From: Diospyros lotus
Taxonomy: Eukaryota; Streptophyta; Magnoliopsida; Ericales; Ebenaceae
Assembly (NCBI RefSeq): GCF_014633365.1
Contig: NC_068351.1
Location: forward strand, 25,330,366 to 25,394,365
Direction: 5' to 3'
DNA: 64,000 nt
The position numbers were made by a program, and so were the translations under genes. Shown here piece by piece: positions 54,775 through 64,000 of this stretch. Under the pieces are notes generated by a model. That model was not told where the DNA came from. It saw only the letters and a list, made by a program, of their open reading frames with translations, and searched no databases. Numbering within the stretch: position 1 is the first letter of the stretch; the number at the start of each line of letters is the position of its first letter.

Positions 54775-55518
54775 TTTTTGCTGATTGTATTTGAAATGTC
54801 CACACAAAACCATAAATGTTGATTTTATTTCCAATCGCATCAGTTAGCTTCCCATCACTCATGGCCAGCCGGAAGTAATGTTGACTCTTACTATAGATCT
54901 ATGTCTCCCAAAAGAACGCCTCAAATGAGTGTAAATCTTCAGCTATAGTCCCAAAGAAATCATCCAATTGTACATGCTCATCCTGGCCCAACAATAACAC
55001 GTTGACCACAAATACATAAACTAGTTTAAGGACATCCTCTCAAATCAGGCCATGTTTGGTACTAAGTAGTAACTTCAGGTCGTCTCTAGATACCCATTTT
55101 TTATGCGATGAAAACAACCACGTAAACTATCAGGTTGAATATACATCGCTTCAAGACTTTTCTTATCAATCGTCCTAAACTGGAGTCCATTAATAAGTAT
55201 GAACTCCTGTTTTCCATACCTATGTGGCGTGCCACCAATTTCAAACCACATTTTATTGTCGTAGGCACTTGAAAATATCACCTCCCTAACTAGAATATGA
55301 GATATCAATTGTGGTGCAGTCAAATTGAGAGATAGAGGGAACTCCAAAAAATGTCCTAATGGGTCATACATGAATCTATCCAATAAGTTATATCTTTCTA
55401 GAGCACCATAAATTGCATCTAGGTTTTTGATCCCATAATGCGTAGTAACCCGCGTTCCCGGCGATATTATCCTATTTGCATGAACATAAGTAAATTGCAT
55501 AGTTTGTTGGTCAGCCAT
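54775..55518 (-). pseudogene. DUF1985-like transposon protein (MULE/Ulp1-type)
   Basis: A minus-strand frame from ATG 55518 (MADQQTMQF) contains FGHFLEFPLS-like PLGHFLEFPLSLN, LISHILVREVIFSS, KMWFEIGGTPHRYGKQEF and ILINGLQF. This is the layout of DUF1985, found in plant Mutator-like and Ulp1-protease transposons. Near 55085 the frame shifts and similarity continues (SRDDLKLLLSTKHGLI, stop, EDVLKLVYVF, LLLGQDEHVQLDDF, NIYGFVWTFQ) to about 54775. The frame is also open upstream of 55518, to 55752, but that part looks non-coding. No Ulp1 or transposase domain was found nearby. Confidence 0.7.
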
Positions 55519-56219
55519 ACGTAAAAAAAGAAAAAAACAATTTAGTGTAAAAAAAAAAAAACAATTCCACCCAACGAAGCCTACATGAGGTGACGAAGCC
55601 CAACGAAGCTCGATGGTCGCCGATCGTCCAGCTTCGTCAAGGATGAAGCCGAACAGTCGGTGATCATGTTCAACCATACCATTTTTTAAACTCACCAAAA
55701 TCACACAACAAAATCTAACCTTGTTTAGCGATGATGAGTTCGACGTCAACAATAACGGTGGCAGTCAGGATGGTGGTAATGGTGGCGGCAGTGAGAGATA
55801 GTGGGTGAGATAAGTTATCAGGATTGTTGAGTTTGTGAGTGAATGGTTTGTAAGCTTGGGTGAGGGTATTTTGGTATTTGCATGGTCTTGTGGGTTTAAA
55901 GTGTGTGAGGATATTTTGGTATTTAATTATTTTTACTTTTTAAATAAAATGATGGTCAAATCTGGTAAAGTGGGTAAACCAGACAATTAGTTTGTTTGAG
56001 TTGTTAAAAATATTTTTTTTTTCAAAAAAATAGTTAAAAATGAATTTGCTATTTAAGAGATGGTTAGTTTTTACAATTTTCAGATTCATAAGCCCTTCAG
56101 AACTTTTTTTTGTCTAATTTTATAGTTTTCTGACTTGTTCTGTTGCCAAAATCAAGATCAGAATCTCTTGATTGGTCTTGAACTCAAGGATGAAATGAAT
56201 CCAAGCATCATCATGAAAT
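55519..56219. other. Non-coding sequence between DUF1985 gene and Tat element
   Basis: Contains a direct repeat around GAGGGTATTTTGGTATTT / GAGGATATTTTGGTATTT (55862 and 55908). No gene recognised. Confidence 0.5.
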
Positions 56220-56224
56220 GTTAT

Positions 56225-56647
56225 TGATGTGGCACCACCTAAAATTATCAAAATACCCCTATGCGCCAACGGTCTTACTCGCCACGTGGATCGCTTGAGA
56301 GACTGACACGTGGCAAGTCAACAATCCAGAGCGGAGCCCGAGAAATCCGAGCTGGGCCGCAAGACCAGTTCCACCTTGATCGAGATTCTCGGGAGTCGTG
56401 CCCCCGCTCAACACGAGTTTATCTCGGGTACCCCATAACAGGCCTACATATAAAGGACAAGAATCCTCACCAGGTAAGCCAAGTTCTACAGCTCTTACAT
56501 TTATTATGACTTGCATTTACTCTACTGATTTGAGCGTCGGAGTCCACCCCGGGGGAGCCTAGCCCCGTCACTCCGTTGTCTTACAGGTCCTATCACCGAG
56601 GTCCGACACCGCCAAGTCTAAGGTCCGATTCCCGAAAACCATCATCA
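56225..56647 (+). mobile_element. 5' LTR of the Tat-lineage gypsy element
   Basis: 423 bp from TGATGTGGCACC to CCATCATCA, with TGATG/CATCA inverted ends. The preceding bases GTTAT (56220-56224) match GTTCT after the 3' LTR (61725-61729) except at one position. TATA box ACATATAAAGG near 56447. The primer-binding site TGGCGCCCACCGTGGGGC follows at 56650-56667, a form common in Tat-type elements. Confidence 0.88.
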
Positions 56648-56790
56648 TTTGGCGCCCACCGTGGGGCCGACGTCTAGACTCACCAACCTCTTCTTTCCCT
56701 ACCTCGCACTTCGGACTTCAACTCCTCACCTCGGACTTCGGTCTTTCCGCAAGTATGACACGACTTTGGCTCCTGACCATCACTACCCAC

Positions 56791-58170
56791 ATGGCTCCCC
56801 GAAGGGATGTGACTCGAAGCTAGGCTGGAGTTAATTTAGAAGTCCCACCGCAAGGGGAGAATCCACCACCTCCAGCCAATCTAGTACCGGAGGATCGACT
56901 CACCAGGCTGGAGAATCAGGTCCAACAGTTAACAGAGTTGTTGGCTGGCTATTTGCACCAGAATGAACAACATCGTCAGCACGTGCCCTCTCAGCGGGCG
57001 GAGCACCAGTCGCCTCCTCTTACTCGGGAGCCTCGTCAATCCCACCAATCGGGTCAGGACATCCATCCCTCTGAGGCGATAGGTTCTACCTCTTCCCCCA
57101 CACGAGAAGGAGGGACTGCTCAGGAGAGGCGACTACGTTTCCTAGGGAAGCAAATCCAAGAACTCAAAAAAGGAAAGGAAGAGCTGCGCTACCTCGGCTC
57201 AAATCAACCCTTGAGCAAGGGCATCATGTCAGAGGTTCCACTAGAAAGGTTTCGTATCCCATCCATCAAGCTCTATGATGGAAACACCGACCCCTATGAT
57301 CACGTAGAACTTTTCTCCTCCCACATGCTGGTGCAATTGGGGTCTGACGCGATGTGGTGCCGGGCATTTTCGGCTACTTTGGGAGGTCATGCCCGAACGT
57401 GGTACTCCTGCCTTCCCCATCGTTTCATCAATAGTTGGGAAGAGCTGAAGACTTGTTTCCTAGCCCATTACGCTCCCTTGAAGCGCCACCGGAAGTCTTC
57501 CATGGCTCTGGTGAGCATCAAGCAAAATCAAGGTGAATCCCTAAGAGATTTCGTGGTTAGGTTCAATGAGGAGGCGTTGAGCATTGACGAGTTTGATCAA
57601 CGGATCGCAATGGTGGCTCTCCAAAATGGCTTGAGGGCTGGACCATTCGCTCAGTCCTTGGCTAAGACTCCACCTCGTTCTTTCACAGAAACCCTTACAC
57701 GGGCTAATAAGTACATCAACGCGGAAGAGGTGATGAAGGTAAAGAGGGCTGAATAGCCTGACAAGAAAGAAAAAGAGAAGGAGAAGAAAAAGCCGATGGT
57801 GGAACAGAAGACGGACTACCGCCCCTCCCGAGTTCCAGATCGCCTGGGTTTAGGGGGTGCACGGGGAAGCTCGGTGAGTTACACTCCCCTCAATGCTAGT
57901 CGAGCAGAGATACTCTTGGCACTAGAGGACAAGAACTATTTGCGACGTCCTTCCCCACTGAAGTCTCCACCCAACACTAGAAGCAAAAAGAAGTATTGTT
58001 GTTTCCACCGCGACCATGGCCATGAGACAGAGGACTGCATCCAATTGAAAGAAGAGATACAGGAGCTTATCAATAGGGGTTACCTCCGGGATTTCGTTAG
58101 TCGAGGAGGTGTGAACTCGAGTAGGGTAGAATTGCCAACCGGAGCACAGAAGGAGGTCCCTTACTCGTGA
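56791..58170 (+). pseudogene. Tat-lineage gag
   Basis: The likely original start is ATG 56791 (MAPRRDVTRS), but a TAG follows at 56821. The frame then continues through RLTRLENQVQQLTELLAGYL, a proline/serine-rich stretch, and the capsid core: KLYDGNTDPYDHVELF, WYSCLPHRFINSWEELK, LVSIKQNQGESLRDFVVRF. A stop at 57754 separates the nucleocapsid part, whose zinc knuckle has CCFHRDHGHETEDC (about 57995-58040). The gene is close to full length with few lesions, so the element is fairly young. Confidence 0.87.
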
Positions 58171-59089
58171 TCGCCTTCGAGAACGAAGTCGAACACCGCC
58201 CCGAAGAGAAGGAAAATAGCCCGTCGATGAGGAAGGACATAAGTTTATCTTATACACATTGGCGGGGGGAATAGTTCCAGGGTCTCACTCAACTGCTCCC
58301 AAGAGCGTGGTAAAGGAGAAGGTGGTCATCACATTCTCCGAAGAGGATCTTTCGAGTTACCCCCAACTATTCAGATCCGTTGGTGATCACTGCTCAAGTA
58401 GGAGAGTGGGAGATGAGGCGAATCCTCGTGGACCCGGGTAGCTCTTCGGAGATTCTTTACAAGAGGGCATTCCTAGGGATGGGGTTGACTCTCGAACAGC
58501 TAAGGCCAGTTCGTGTCCCATTTGTTGGTTTTGATGGAATGGTGATTCACTCCGAGGGGTTGATCCAGCTACCCCTAACAGTCGGTAGTGGCTCTCATAA
58601 ATCTAGGTGACGTTGTATTTTTTGGTCGCTGATGTGCCCTCAGCATACAATATGATCCTTAGTAGGTCCAGGCTTAGTGCCCTGAGGGCGGTACCAAGCA
58701 CATATCACATGGTGTTGAAATTCCCTACTCCGGGAGGGATTGGCAAGGTAAGAGGGGACCAACGGCAAGTTAGGGAATGCTATGTAGCCTCTTTGAGTGC
58801 CACTATAGCCAAGGGGTCAGAGTCAGACTCAAGGCCGAACCAGGATGCTATCCCTCAAGACGGTCAGGGCCAGATGGAAACGAAACAGGGAAAAGCCTTA
58901 AGTACAGGAGTAGGTCAGAGATCGACAAGGGGGGAGGGACAGAGTTCCGCCACTCCCCCTATAGTGGTTACCAGCATCATCTTGGAAGGTCCGGAGGAGC
59001 CCAAGACCTCAGAGCCGGTGGACGAGCTCGAGGAAGTCTTACTATGGGAAAAGCCCGATCGGGCGGTGCGGATTAGTTCCAAGTTATAG
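58171..59089 (+). pseudogene. Tat-lineage protease region
   Basis: Sequence VVITFSEEDL lies in one frame; then the protease core MRRILVDPGSSSEILYKRAF (58412 on) follows in another. The active site reads DPG instead of DTG or DSG. It continues with VPFVGFDG and, after a stop at 58608-58610 and frame change, FLVADVPSAYNMILSRSRL and TYHMVLKFPTPGGIGKVRGD. The latter blocks are conserved after the protease in Tat elements. At least three frame changes. Confidence 0.82.
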
Positions 59090-59095
59090 GAGCCC

Positions 59096-60018
59096 GTGCG
59101 GTCCGAGGTCCTTTCACTCTTGCGCCGGTATCAAGACGTGTTTGCTTGGTCTACACTGGATATGCCGGGGATAGACCTGGCTGTCATGACCCACCGCTTG
59201 GGACTCTACCCTGATTGCGTGCTGGTGAGGCAGAGGAAGAGGAAGAGAAAGTTTACCCCAGAGCGGCTAGAGCTGTAGAGGCTGAGGTGGAAAAGCTTAT
59301 GGAGGCTAATCATATTCGGGAGGTCGACTATCCAGAGTGGTTAGCCAACGTGGTCCTTGTTTCTAAGGGGTCGGGAAAATGGAGGCTTTGTATTGATTTT
59401 AAAGATCTTAATAAGGTCTGCCCCAAAGACAGTTACCCTCTGCCCAGGATTGACGCGTTGATTGATGGAACAGCGGGATGTCAGCTGATGAGTTTCTTGG
59501 ATGCATTCCAGGGGTACCACCAAATTCCATTACACCTTGAGGATCAGGAAAAGACTGCCTTCATCACAGATAAGGCCACCTATTGTTATCAAGTCATGCC
59601 CTTTGGGTTGAAGAACGCCGGAGCTACATATCAGAGGTTAGTCAACAAGCTGTTCAAGGCTCAGCTTGGTCGAAACATGGAGGCTTACGTTGATGATATG
59701 TTGGTCAAGAGTCTCTTGGCTGAGCAGCATCCAAACGACTTGGAGGAGTGCCTCCAGACCTTGCGCTAGTATCAGATGAAGCTCAACCCGGCTAAGTGTG
59801 CATTCGGGGTGACAGCTGTTAAATTCTTGGGGTTCATGGTGCATTATCGGGGTATTGAGGCTAACCCCTCGAAGATAAAAGCCATTCTCGAGATTCCTTC
59901 TCCTCGTAGTATCAAGGAGGTGCAGAGACTAACCGGGAGGATAGCGGCATTAGGGAGGTTCTTGGCAAGATCTACGGAGAGGCAATTGCCATTTTTTAAG
60001 GCCTTGACTCGGGTCTAG
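59096..60018 (+). pseudogene. Tat-lineage reverse transcriptase
   Basis: Begins with YQDVFAWSTLDMPGID. A frameshift lies near 59235. The RT core follows: WRLCIDFKDLNKVCPKDSYP, DAFQGYHQIPL, VMPFGLKNAGATYQRL and the catalytic YVDDMLVKS (59689-59715). A TAG at 59767 interrupts, then [24 protein letters not shown] and the thumb/connection region run to a stop at 60016. Catalytic residues are intact. Confidence 0.92.
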
Positions 60019-60462
60019 AATTTTGTATGGACAGAGGAGTGCCAGGAGGCGTTTGAGCAGCTGAAACAGTGTCTGGTCTCCCCCCCAGTCCTAGCTAAGC
60101 CACAGTCGGGAGAGTCACTATACATTTATTTGGCTGCCTCGGATGAGGCCGTCAGTTCGGTTTTGGTACGAGAGGAGGACAAAGTTCAAAAGCCGGTCTA
60201 CTATGTGAGCAAGAGATTAGCTGGAGCCGAGATTCGTTACACTCCAACAGAAAAGTTGGCCTATGCCCTAGTCATCTTCGCTCGAAAGTTGAGGCCCTAC
60301 TTCGAGGCACACCATGTTATCGTCCTATCAAGTCAGCCATTGAAGCACGTATTAGGAAAGCCGGACTTGTCAGGGAGGATGCTCAAGTGGGCAGTGGAGC
60401 TAAGTGCTTTCGACATCGACTATCGACCTCAGGCCATCTATCAAGGCACAGGCTCTTGCTAA
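60019..60462 (+). pseudogene. Tat-lineage first RNase H domain
   Basis: The standard gypsy RNase H after RT: LYIYLAASDEAVSSVLVRE, KPVYYVSKRLAGAEIRYTP, EKLAYALVIFARKLRPYF, then WAVELSAFDIDYRPQ. The frame shifts around 60430-60445 into the next domain. Confidence 0.88.
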
Positions 60463-61231
60463 CTTTTTCGTGGAGGGCACCCTGCTAGTGGAAGCAGACG
60501 AAGGGGTTTCTCAGAATTGGACTCTCTCTGTGGATGGCAACTCCAGTGTCGGAGGCAGCGGTGCAGGATTACTGCTCCAGGGCCTCGATGGCCAGGCTTG
60601 GCCATATGCCCTCTACTTCGAATTCAATGCCTCTAATAATGAGGCTGAGTATGAGGCGCTCATCGCCGGGCTCAGACTAGCGGAACAGATGGGAGTCAGG
60701 GATTTGGAGGTATATTCTAACTTGAATTTAATTGTGCAACAGGTCACAGGGGAGTTTGAAGCCCGGGAAGACGCCATGGCCCAATACTTGGCGATAGCCA
60801 AGGATCTTATGGCACGGTTTCAAGCAGTAAAAATCAATCATGTTCCACGGGCGCAGAACGCAGTGGCGGATGCTCTCTCGAGGATAGCTGCCTCTTCCTT
60901 CCCCAAGACTTCCCGAGTTGTCTATATGGAATCATTGCCCCTAGAGGAGCATAGAGACAGAAGCGGAGCAACTATGCGTGGAAGGGGCAGAAAGTTGGAT
61001 GGATCCTATAATAGCATATCTGACCAAGGGATGGCTCCCAGAGGAGGAACAAGAGAGTCGAAACTCAAGCGCCAGGCTGCCAAGTTTTTACTGGTTGGAT
61101 CAGACCTTTACAAGAAATCCATCACTCAACCGCTGTTAAAGTGCGTTGGGCCTATCGAGGCTGATTACATCCTAAGGGAGATCCAAGCGGGGATTTGCGG
61201 CAGTCACATCGGAGCTCGGTCTCTTTCCTAG
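60404..61231 (+). pseudogene. Tat-lineage second (archaeal-type) RNase H and integrase start
   Basis: A second RNase H starts WTLSVDGNSSVGGSGAG, with NNEAEYEALIAGLRLA and ending PRAQNAVADALSRIA. A second aRNH domain after the usual one marks the Tat lineage of plant gypsy elements. In the first catalytic motif the aspartate is present (SVDGNSS); in the third the usual SDS/SDN reads SNLNL, so that Asp is lost. The integrase zinc region starts ILREIQAGICGSHIGARSL, then stops at 61229. GYYWPTMM is still readable at about 61245-61268, where the 3' LTR joins. Most of the integrase is deleted. Confidence 0.88.
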
Positions 61232-61265
61232 AAGGCACTTCGGTAGGGGTATTATTGGCCAACAA

Positions 61266-61724
61266 TGATGAACTCACCGCGTCGCTCATCATACCCCTAC
61301 GCGCCAACGGTCTTACCTGCCACGTGGATCACTTGAGAGACTAACACGTGGCAAGTCAACAATCCAGAGCGGAGCCCGAGAAATTCGGGCCAGGCCGCAA
61401 GACCCGTTCCACCTTGACCGAGATTCTCGGGAGTCGTGCCCCCGCTCAACATGGGTTTATCCCGGGTACCCCATAACGGGCCTACATATAAAGGACAAGA
61501 ATTCTCACCAGGTAGGCCAAGTTTTACAGCTCTTACATTTATTACGATTTGTATTTACTCTATTGATTTGAGCGTCGGAGTTCACCCCGGGGGACCCTAG
61601 CCCTGTCACTCCGTTGTCTTGAAGGTCCTATCACCGAGGTCCGACACCGCCAAGTCCAAGGTCTGATTCCCAAGGTCCATTCACAGAGGTGGTACGTGGT
61701 GGTCGGTCCCAAAATCCATCATCA
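61266..61724 (+). mobile_element. 3' LTR of the Tat-lineage element
   Basis: Clear identity with the 5' LTR from about 61288 (ATACCCCTACGCGCC) to CCATCATCA at 61724. About 45 extra bases lie near the end (TTCACAGAGGTGGTACGTGG region). The first ~22 bases differ from the 5' LTR. The junction falls at TGATGA, which is both integrase coding and a copy of the LTR start word. No polypurine tract precedes it, as expected after a deletion. Confidence 0.85.
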
Positions 61725-61732
61725 GTTCTCAT

Positions 61733-61810
61733 ATATAATAAGAGAGGAATAGATTAGGAAAAACAAACATATATAATAAAAGAGGAATAGCTAGGAAAAA
61801 CAAACATTTG
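61733..61810 (+). repeat. Two-copy tandem repeat of about 39 bp
   Basis: CATATATAATAA(G/A)AGAGGAATAG followed by (ATT)AGGAAAAACAAA occurs twice in a row. Confidence 0.8.
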
Positions 61811-61847
61811 AACAACAATTGAGTTGATTTGTTGCTGCAATCTTGAT

Positions 61848-62087
61848 TTACGGTGGAATACCCACAATCATAGTATATACAGTAGTAATGATTCCTTGGA
61901 AGCACAAATCCCTCCCTAGGCGACTTTGAATCTTATCTCCTCTTACAGCCAATCGTGATGCGGGTGGGTCTTCAGCTTCTGGTCCTTGCGTGGCTGAGAC
62001 TCCTCTTTTCTTTTTGTTGCAGCATTGAACAGACAGTTTAGGATCTACACCTCCGTTCTTCTTAAAAAATGACAGAATACCTACCTC
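61848..62087 (-). CDS. Unrecognised open frame, possible last exon
   Basis: 79 open codons plus TAA on the minus strand, without an internal ATG start. Text includes FFKKNGGVDPKLSVQCCNK, PEAEDPPASRLAVRGDKIQS and LGRDLCFQGIITTVYTM. Composition is protein-like (charged, Pro/Gly, no low complexity), and a possible acceptor (GAGGTAG) lies just upstream at about 62082. I do not recognise the family and saw no joining exon up to 64000. It could be the terminal exon of a gene to the right, or a chance frame. Confidence 0.3.
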   Translation of the reverse strand, partial: EVGILSFFKKNGGVDPKLSVQCCNKKKRGVSATQGPEAEDPPASRLAVRGDKIQSRLGRDLCFQGIITTVYTMIVGIPP

Positions 62088-62191
62088 TTATTGTTGTCGT
62101 ACAGAGTTGCAAGCCCCAACAGTAAGTTTCGCATTGCATTTGCTATTGTACAGAGTTGGTAAGGGGAAGATTGTGGAATTGAGATCCATTA

Positions 62192-62262
62192 GGCTTGCCC
62201 GAGTGGTCAAGGAGTAGTGGGCGGACTGAGTTTTCATGTTCTAATTCATTTCTTGTGCAATT
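62192..62262 (+). other. Degenerate tRNA-like sequence or SINE head
   Basis: TTGCCCGAGTGGTCAAGG resembles an A box and the D-arm of Leu/Ser/Tyr-type tRNAs. TGTTCTAATTCA about 40 bases later resembles a B box. No acceptor stem or anticodon arm pairs convincingly. Confidence 0.3.
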
Positions 62263-62439
62263 ATTGTGGATTAGATTCAAATTTACTTTCCCTGTTAAAA
62301 ATTGTGGGACCAAACAATGGGGACCCTACAAAGGATATTTCAAAATTATGGAATTGAGGTTTAACCAAGACCCTTGAAGACATCATCTTATCTTGGGTCA
62401 TGATGAAAAGCTTTCTTGATTTGACCTTTCAATTTTGAC

Positions 62440-63750
62440 TGATTTGTTAGGCTATATAATAATTAAAAAATATTATTGATATATCTTTGTGTACACCTTG
62501 AGTTATATATAAATGTGTACTAATGACAAAAAAGTCCCTCATGAGACACATAGAGACGAGGAATATTTTGATTATAATACCCCTTTATATAGTTCAAGAT
62601 GTATAAAAATAATGTATATCAAGCATGATTTATAATAATTACACCGATGACATCAAGTACAATGCACAAATAAATACGATGGGTGAAACTTAAAATAATG
62701 TATTTTATTTAAAAAATAAATTAAATTAAATATAATTGACACAATATTTATAATAATGTTAATTTTGGTTCTCAACAAGTTAGGAGGAGAAAGATTGACA
62801 ATGTAAATTTATGTAAAATATTATCATATGTGGGAAGTTTTTACATCAAATGTACTATCCATGCATAACTTTTTCTCAAAATGAGTCGTGCTATTTGTAC
62901 AGGAGAAGTTTGACGATATTTTAGAATTAAATTGACAATATTATCTCATATTCTCTCTTTTTTCTCATTCCCTTTTTGCTATCGCATCTTTCTCTCCAAA
63001 ACAATCAGCGAGGATGCAGTGAAGAGAGGAAGATGGTAAAAGGCGATTCTTGGAGAGGAAAAGATGAGAAAGGAGAGGAAAGGAAGGGATAAAATGATCA
63101 TTTAACTTATCTGTAAAATTACATATAAATTTTTTTGTACATATAACATTACACCTTTCAAAATAGTGAATGATGAGAGAAAATTTAAATATAGAATTTT
63201 AAGAAATTATAATAAATAAAAATAATTAATTTAATCCTATTTTATTGTATATGTAACAAGAGGAATGTCCAAAAATTAAAATATTTTAAATGAAGATATT
63301 TTAAACAAAATTTAATAATAAATATAACGTCTGCAAATTAGTTATTATTAAATGCCATAAGTTTAGATCTTATTAAAAATACAACACTATATGTATCATA
63401 TTTGCTTATATAATGGAAGAGAATAGAAATACTATATGTATGGTATTTGCTAATGTTTTAACTATTTAAACACAAAATCAATGATGGAGTCGAAATATTC
63501 TGGTCGTGGTTGGGTTGGGTACATCTCAAGCTTCTGGTTAGGCACTTTATAAATTTTACAATTTAGCCAATCAGTAATTGCATTTTTCAAAATTAGTCAC
63601 AGTATCTCTAATACACACAGTATGAATGCGAGTATAAAGAAACTTCCGAAAACGCGTAATATGACGCGCATATTCTGGACGGTTAAAACACGTTGATTGT
63701 GAATGAAGAAGAATTGGGGAAGATTGTGTAACGAAACAGTAGATCAATGA
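62440..63750. other. AT-rich sequence, no gene seen
   Basis: Simple AT-rich DNA. Nothing coding on either strand; no element ends recognised. Confidence 0.5.
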
Positions 63751-63759
63751 GAGGAAACA

Positions 63760-63773
63760 CCCCCCCCCCCCCC
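63760..63773. repeat. C14 homopolymer
   Basis: Fourteen C in a row. Similar to the C22 run at 16279. Such runs are often unreliable in assemblies. Confidence 0.9.
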
Positions 63774-63805
63774 AAGAAAATCACCAGTTCGTCCGCATGC
63801 TTTGT

Positions 63806-64000
63806 TTATTGCTGATAAAGATTAGAGATTGCGTGCTTAAAGGGAATCCTCCATTCTTTTGTAACGATACGCATAGGAGCAGGGCATAACCGATGCTCGA
63901 TTGATTTCACTCTTCTTCTTCTTCTTGGTGCCAAAACCCCTACTGTCAGGTCAACACTTGATGTTGAATGTGAACACTTGATGTTGCCGTCTTCAATCTT
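63806..64000 (-). other. Open frame at the window edge
   Basis: The minus strand is open for 64 codons from the window edge (KIEDGNIKCSHS, then VLAPRRRRRVKSIE) to a TAA near 63806. Length is within chance. It may be part of a gene beyond the window; no family recognised. Confidence 0.15.

Noticed and set aside
55519..55752. N-terminal 78 codons of the DUF1985 frame
   Set aside because: Hydrophobic, poly-Phe text from A/T-rich DNA. The conserved part starts after MADQQ at 55518.
62192..62262. A functional tRNA gene
   Set aside because: A- and B-box-like words exist, but acceptor and anticodon stems do not pair.
1..64000. CRISPR arrays, rRNA operons or bacterial-type operons
   Set aside because: Introns, plant retroelements and Pol III-type TRIM show a plant nuclear origin. 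No spaced direct repeats of CRISPR form were seen.

Overview
This is plant nuclear DNA, almost certainly from an angiosperm (probably a eudicot) with a retrotransposon-rich genome. The evidence is spliced exons with plant-type introns, Ty1/copia and Ty3/gypsy elements of plant lineages, a Cassandra-type TRIM whose LTRs carry a 5S-rRNA-like segment, a FAR1/FHY3-type pseudogene and a DUF1985-type transposon gene. Only one gene with convincing intact exons was found: a B55-type regulatory B subunit of protein phosphatase 2A on the minus strand. Almost everything else is transposable-element sequence, much of it broken by stops, frameshifts, deletions and nested insertions.

Layout. 1-13635: three related copia copies head to tail, apparently sharing LTRs (copy 1 RT-RNase H, LTR, copy 2 gag to RNase H, LTR, copy 3 gag to RT). 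A 1.85 kb solo LTR with a perfect target duplication sits in copy 2, and a truncated minus-strand gypsy element lies between copies 2 and 3. 13636-14250: 3' end of a chromodomain gypsy element. 14819-32846: PP2A-B exons 4, 3 and 2 lie at 14.8-15.3 kb and exon 1 at 32.7-32.8 kb, so intron 1 is 17.4 kb. That intron holds a solo copia LTR, a MITE, LINE and RTE remnants, a second copia family split by a deleted gypsy element, and inside that gypsy element a 2.38 kb solo LTR. No later PP2A exon was found to the left, so intron 4 would have to be at least 14.8 kb and contain the copia array, unless the gene is truncated. 32847-33300: 5' leader (GA-rich, with upstream ORFs) and a TATA box.

33.3-36.2 kb is AT-rich intergenic DNA with MITE-like repeats. 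36178-39302 is the 3' part of a Tekay/Del-type chromovirus on the minus strand. 39.3-48.2 kb is a stack of LTR-like sequence with two clean nested solo LTRs (42150-44757 inside 41611-46402). 48.2-51.7 kb holds a FAR1-like pseudogene interrupted by a 1.47 kb solo LTR. 52.3-54.6 kb has a palindrome cluster, a 118-bp tandem repeat, the Cassandra element and a MITE. 54.8-55.5 kb encodes a DUF1985-like transposon protein. 56225-61724 is a Tat-lineage gypsy element with both LTRs, a second RNase H domain and most of its integrase deleted. The last 2.3 kb has one unexplained open frame and otherwise AT-rich sequence.

The most useful observations are the heavily invaded PP2A-B gene, inactivating changes shared by the tandem copia copies, clean target-site duplications that order the nested insertions, and arrays of CpG-centred palindromes in three different LTR-like sequences whose variants look like CpG decay products. 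No new defence or metabolic system was seen.
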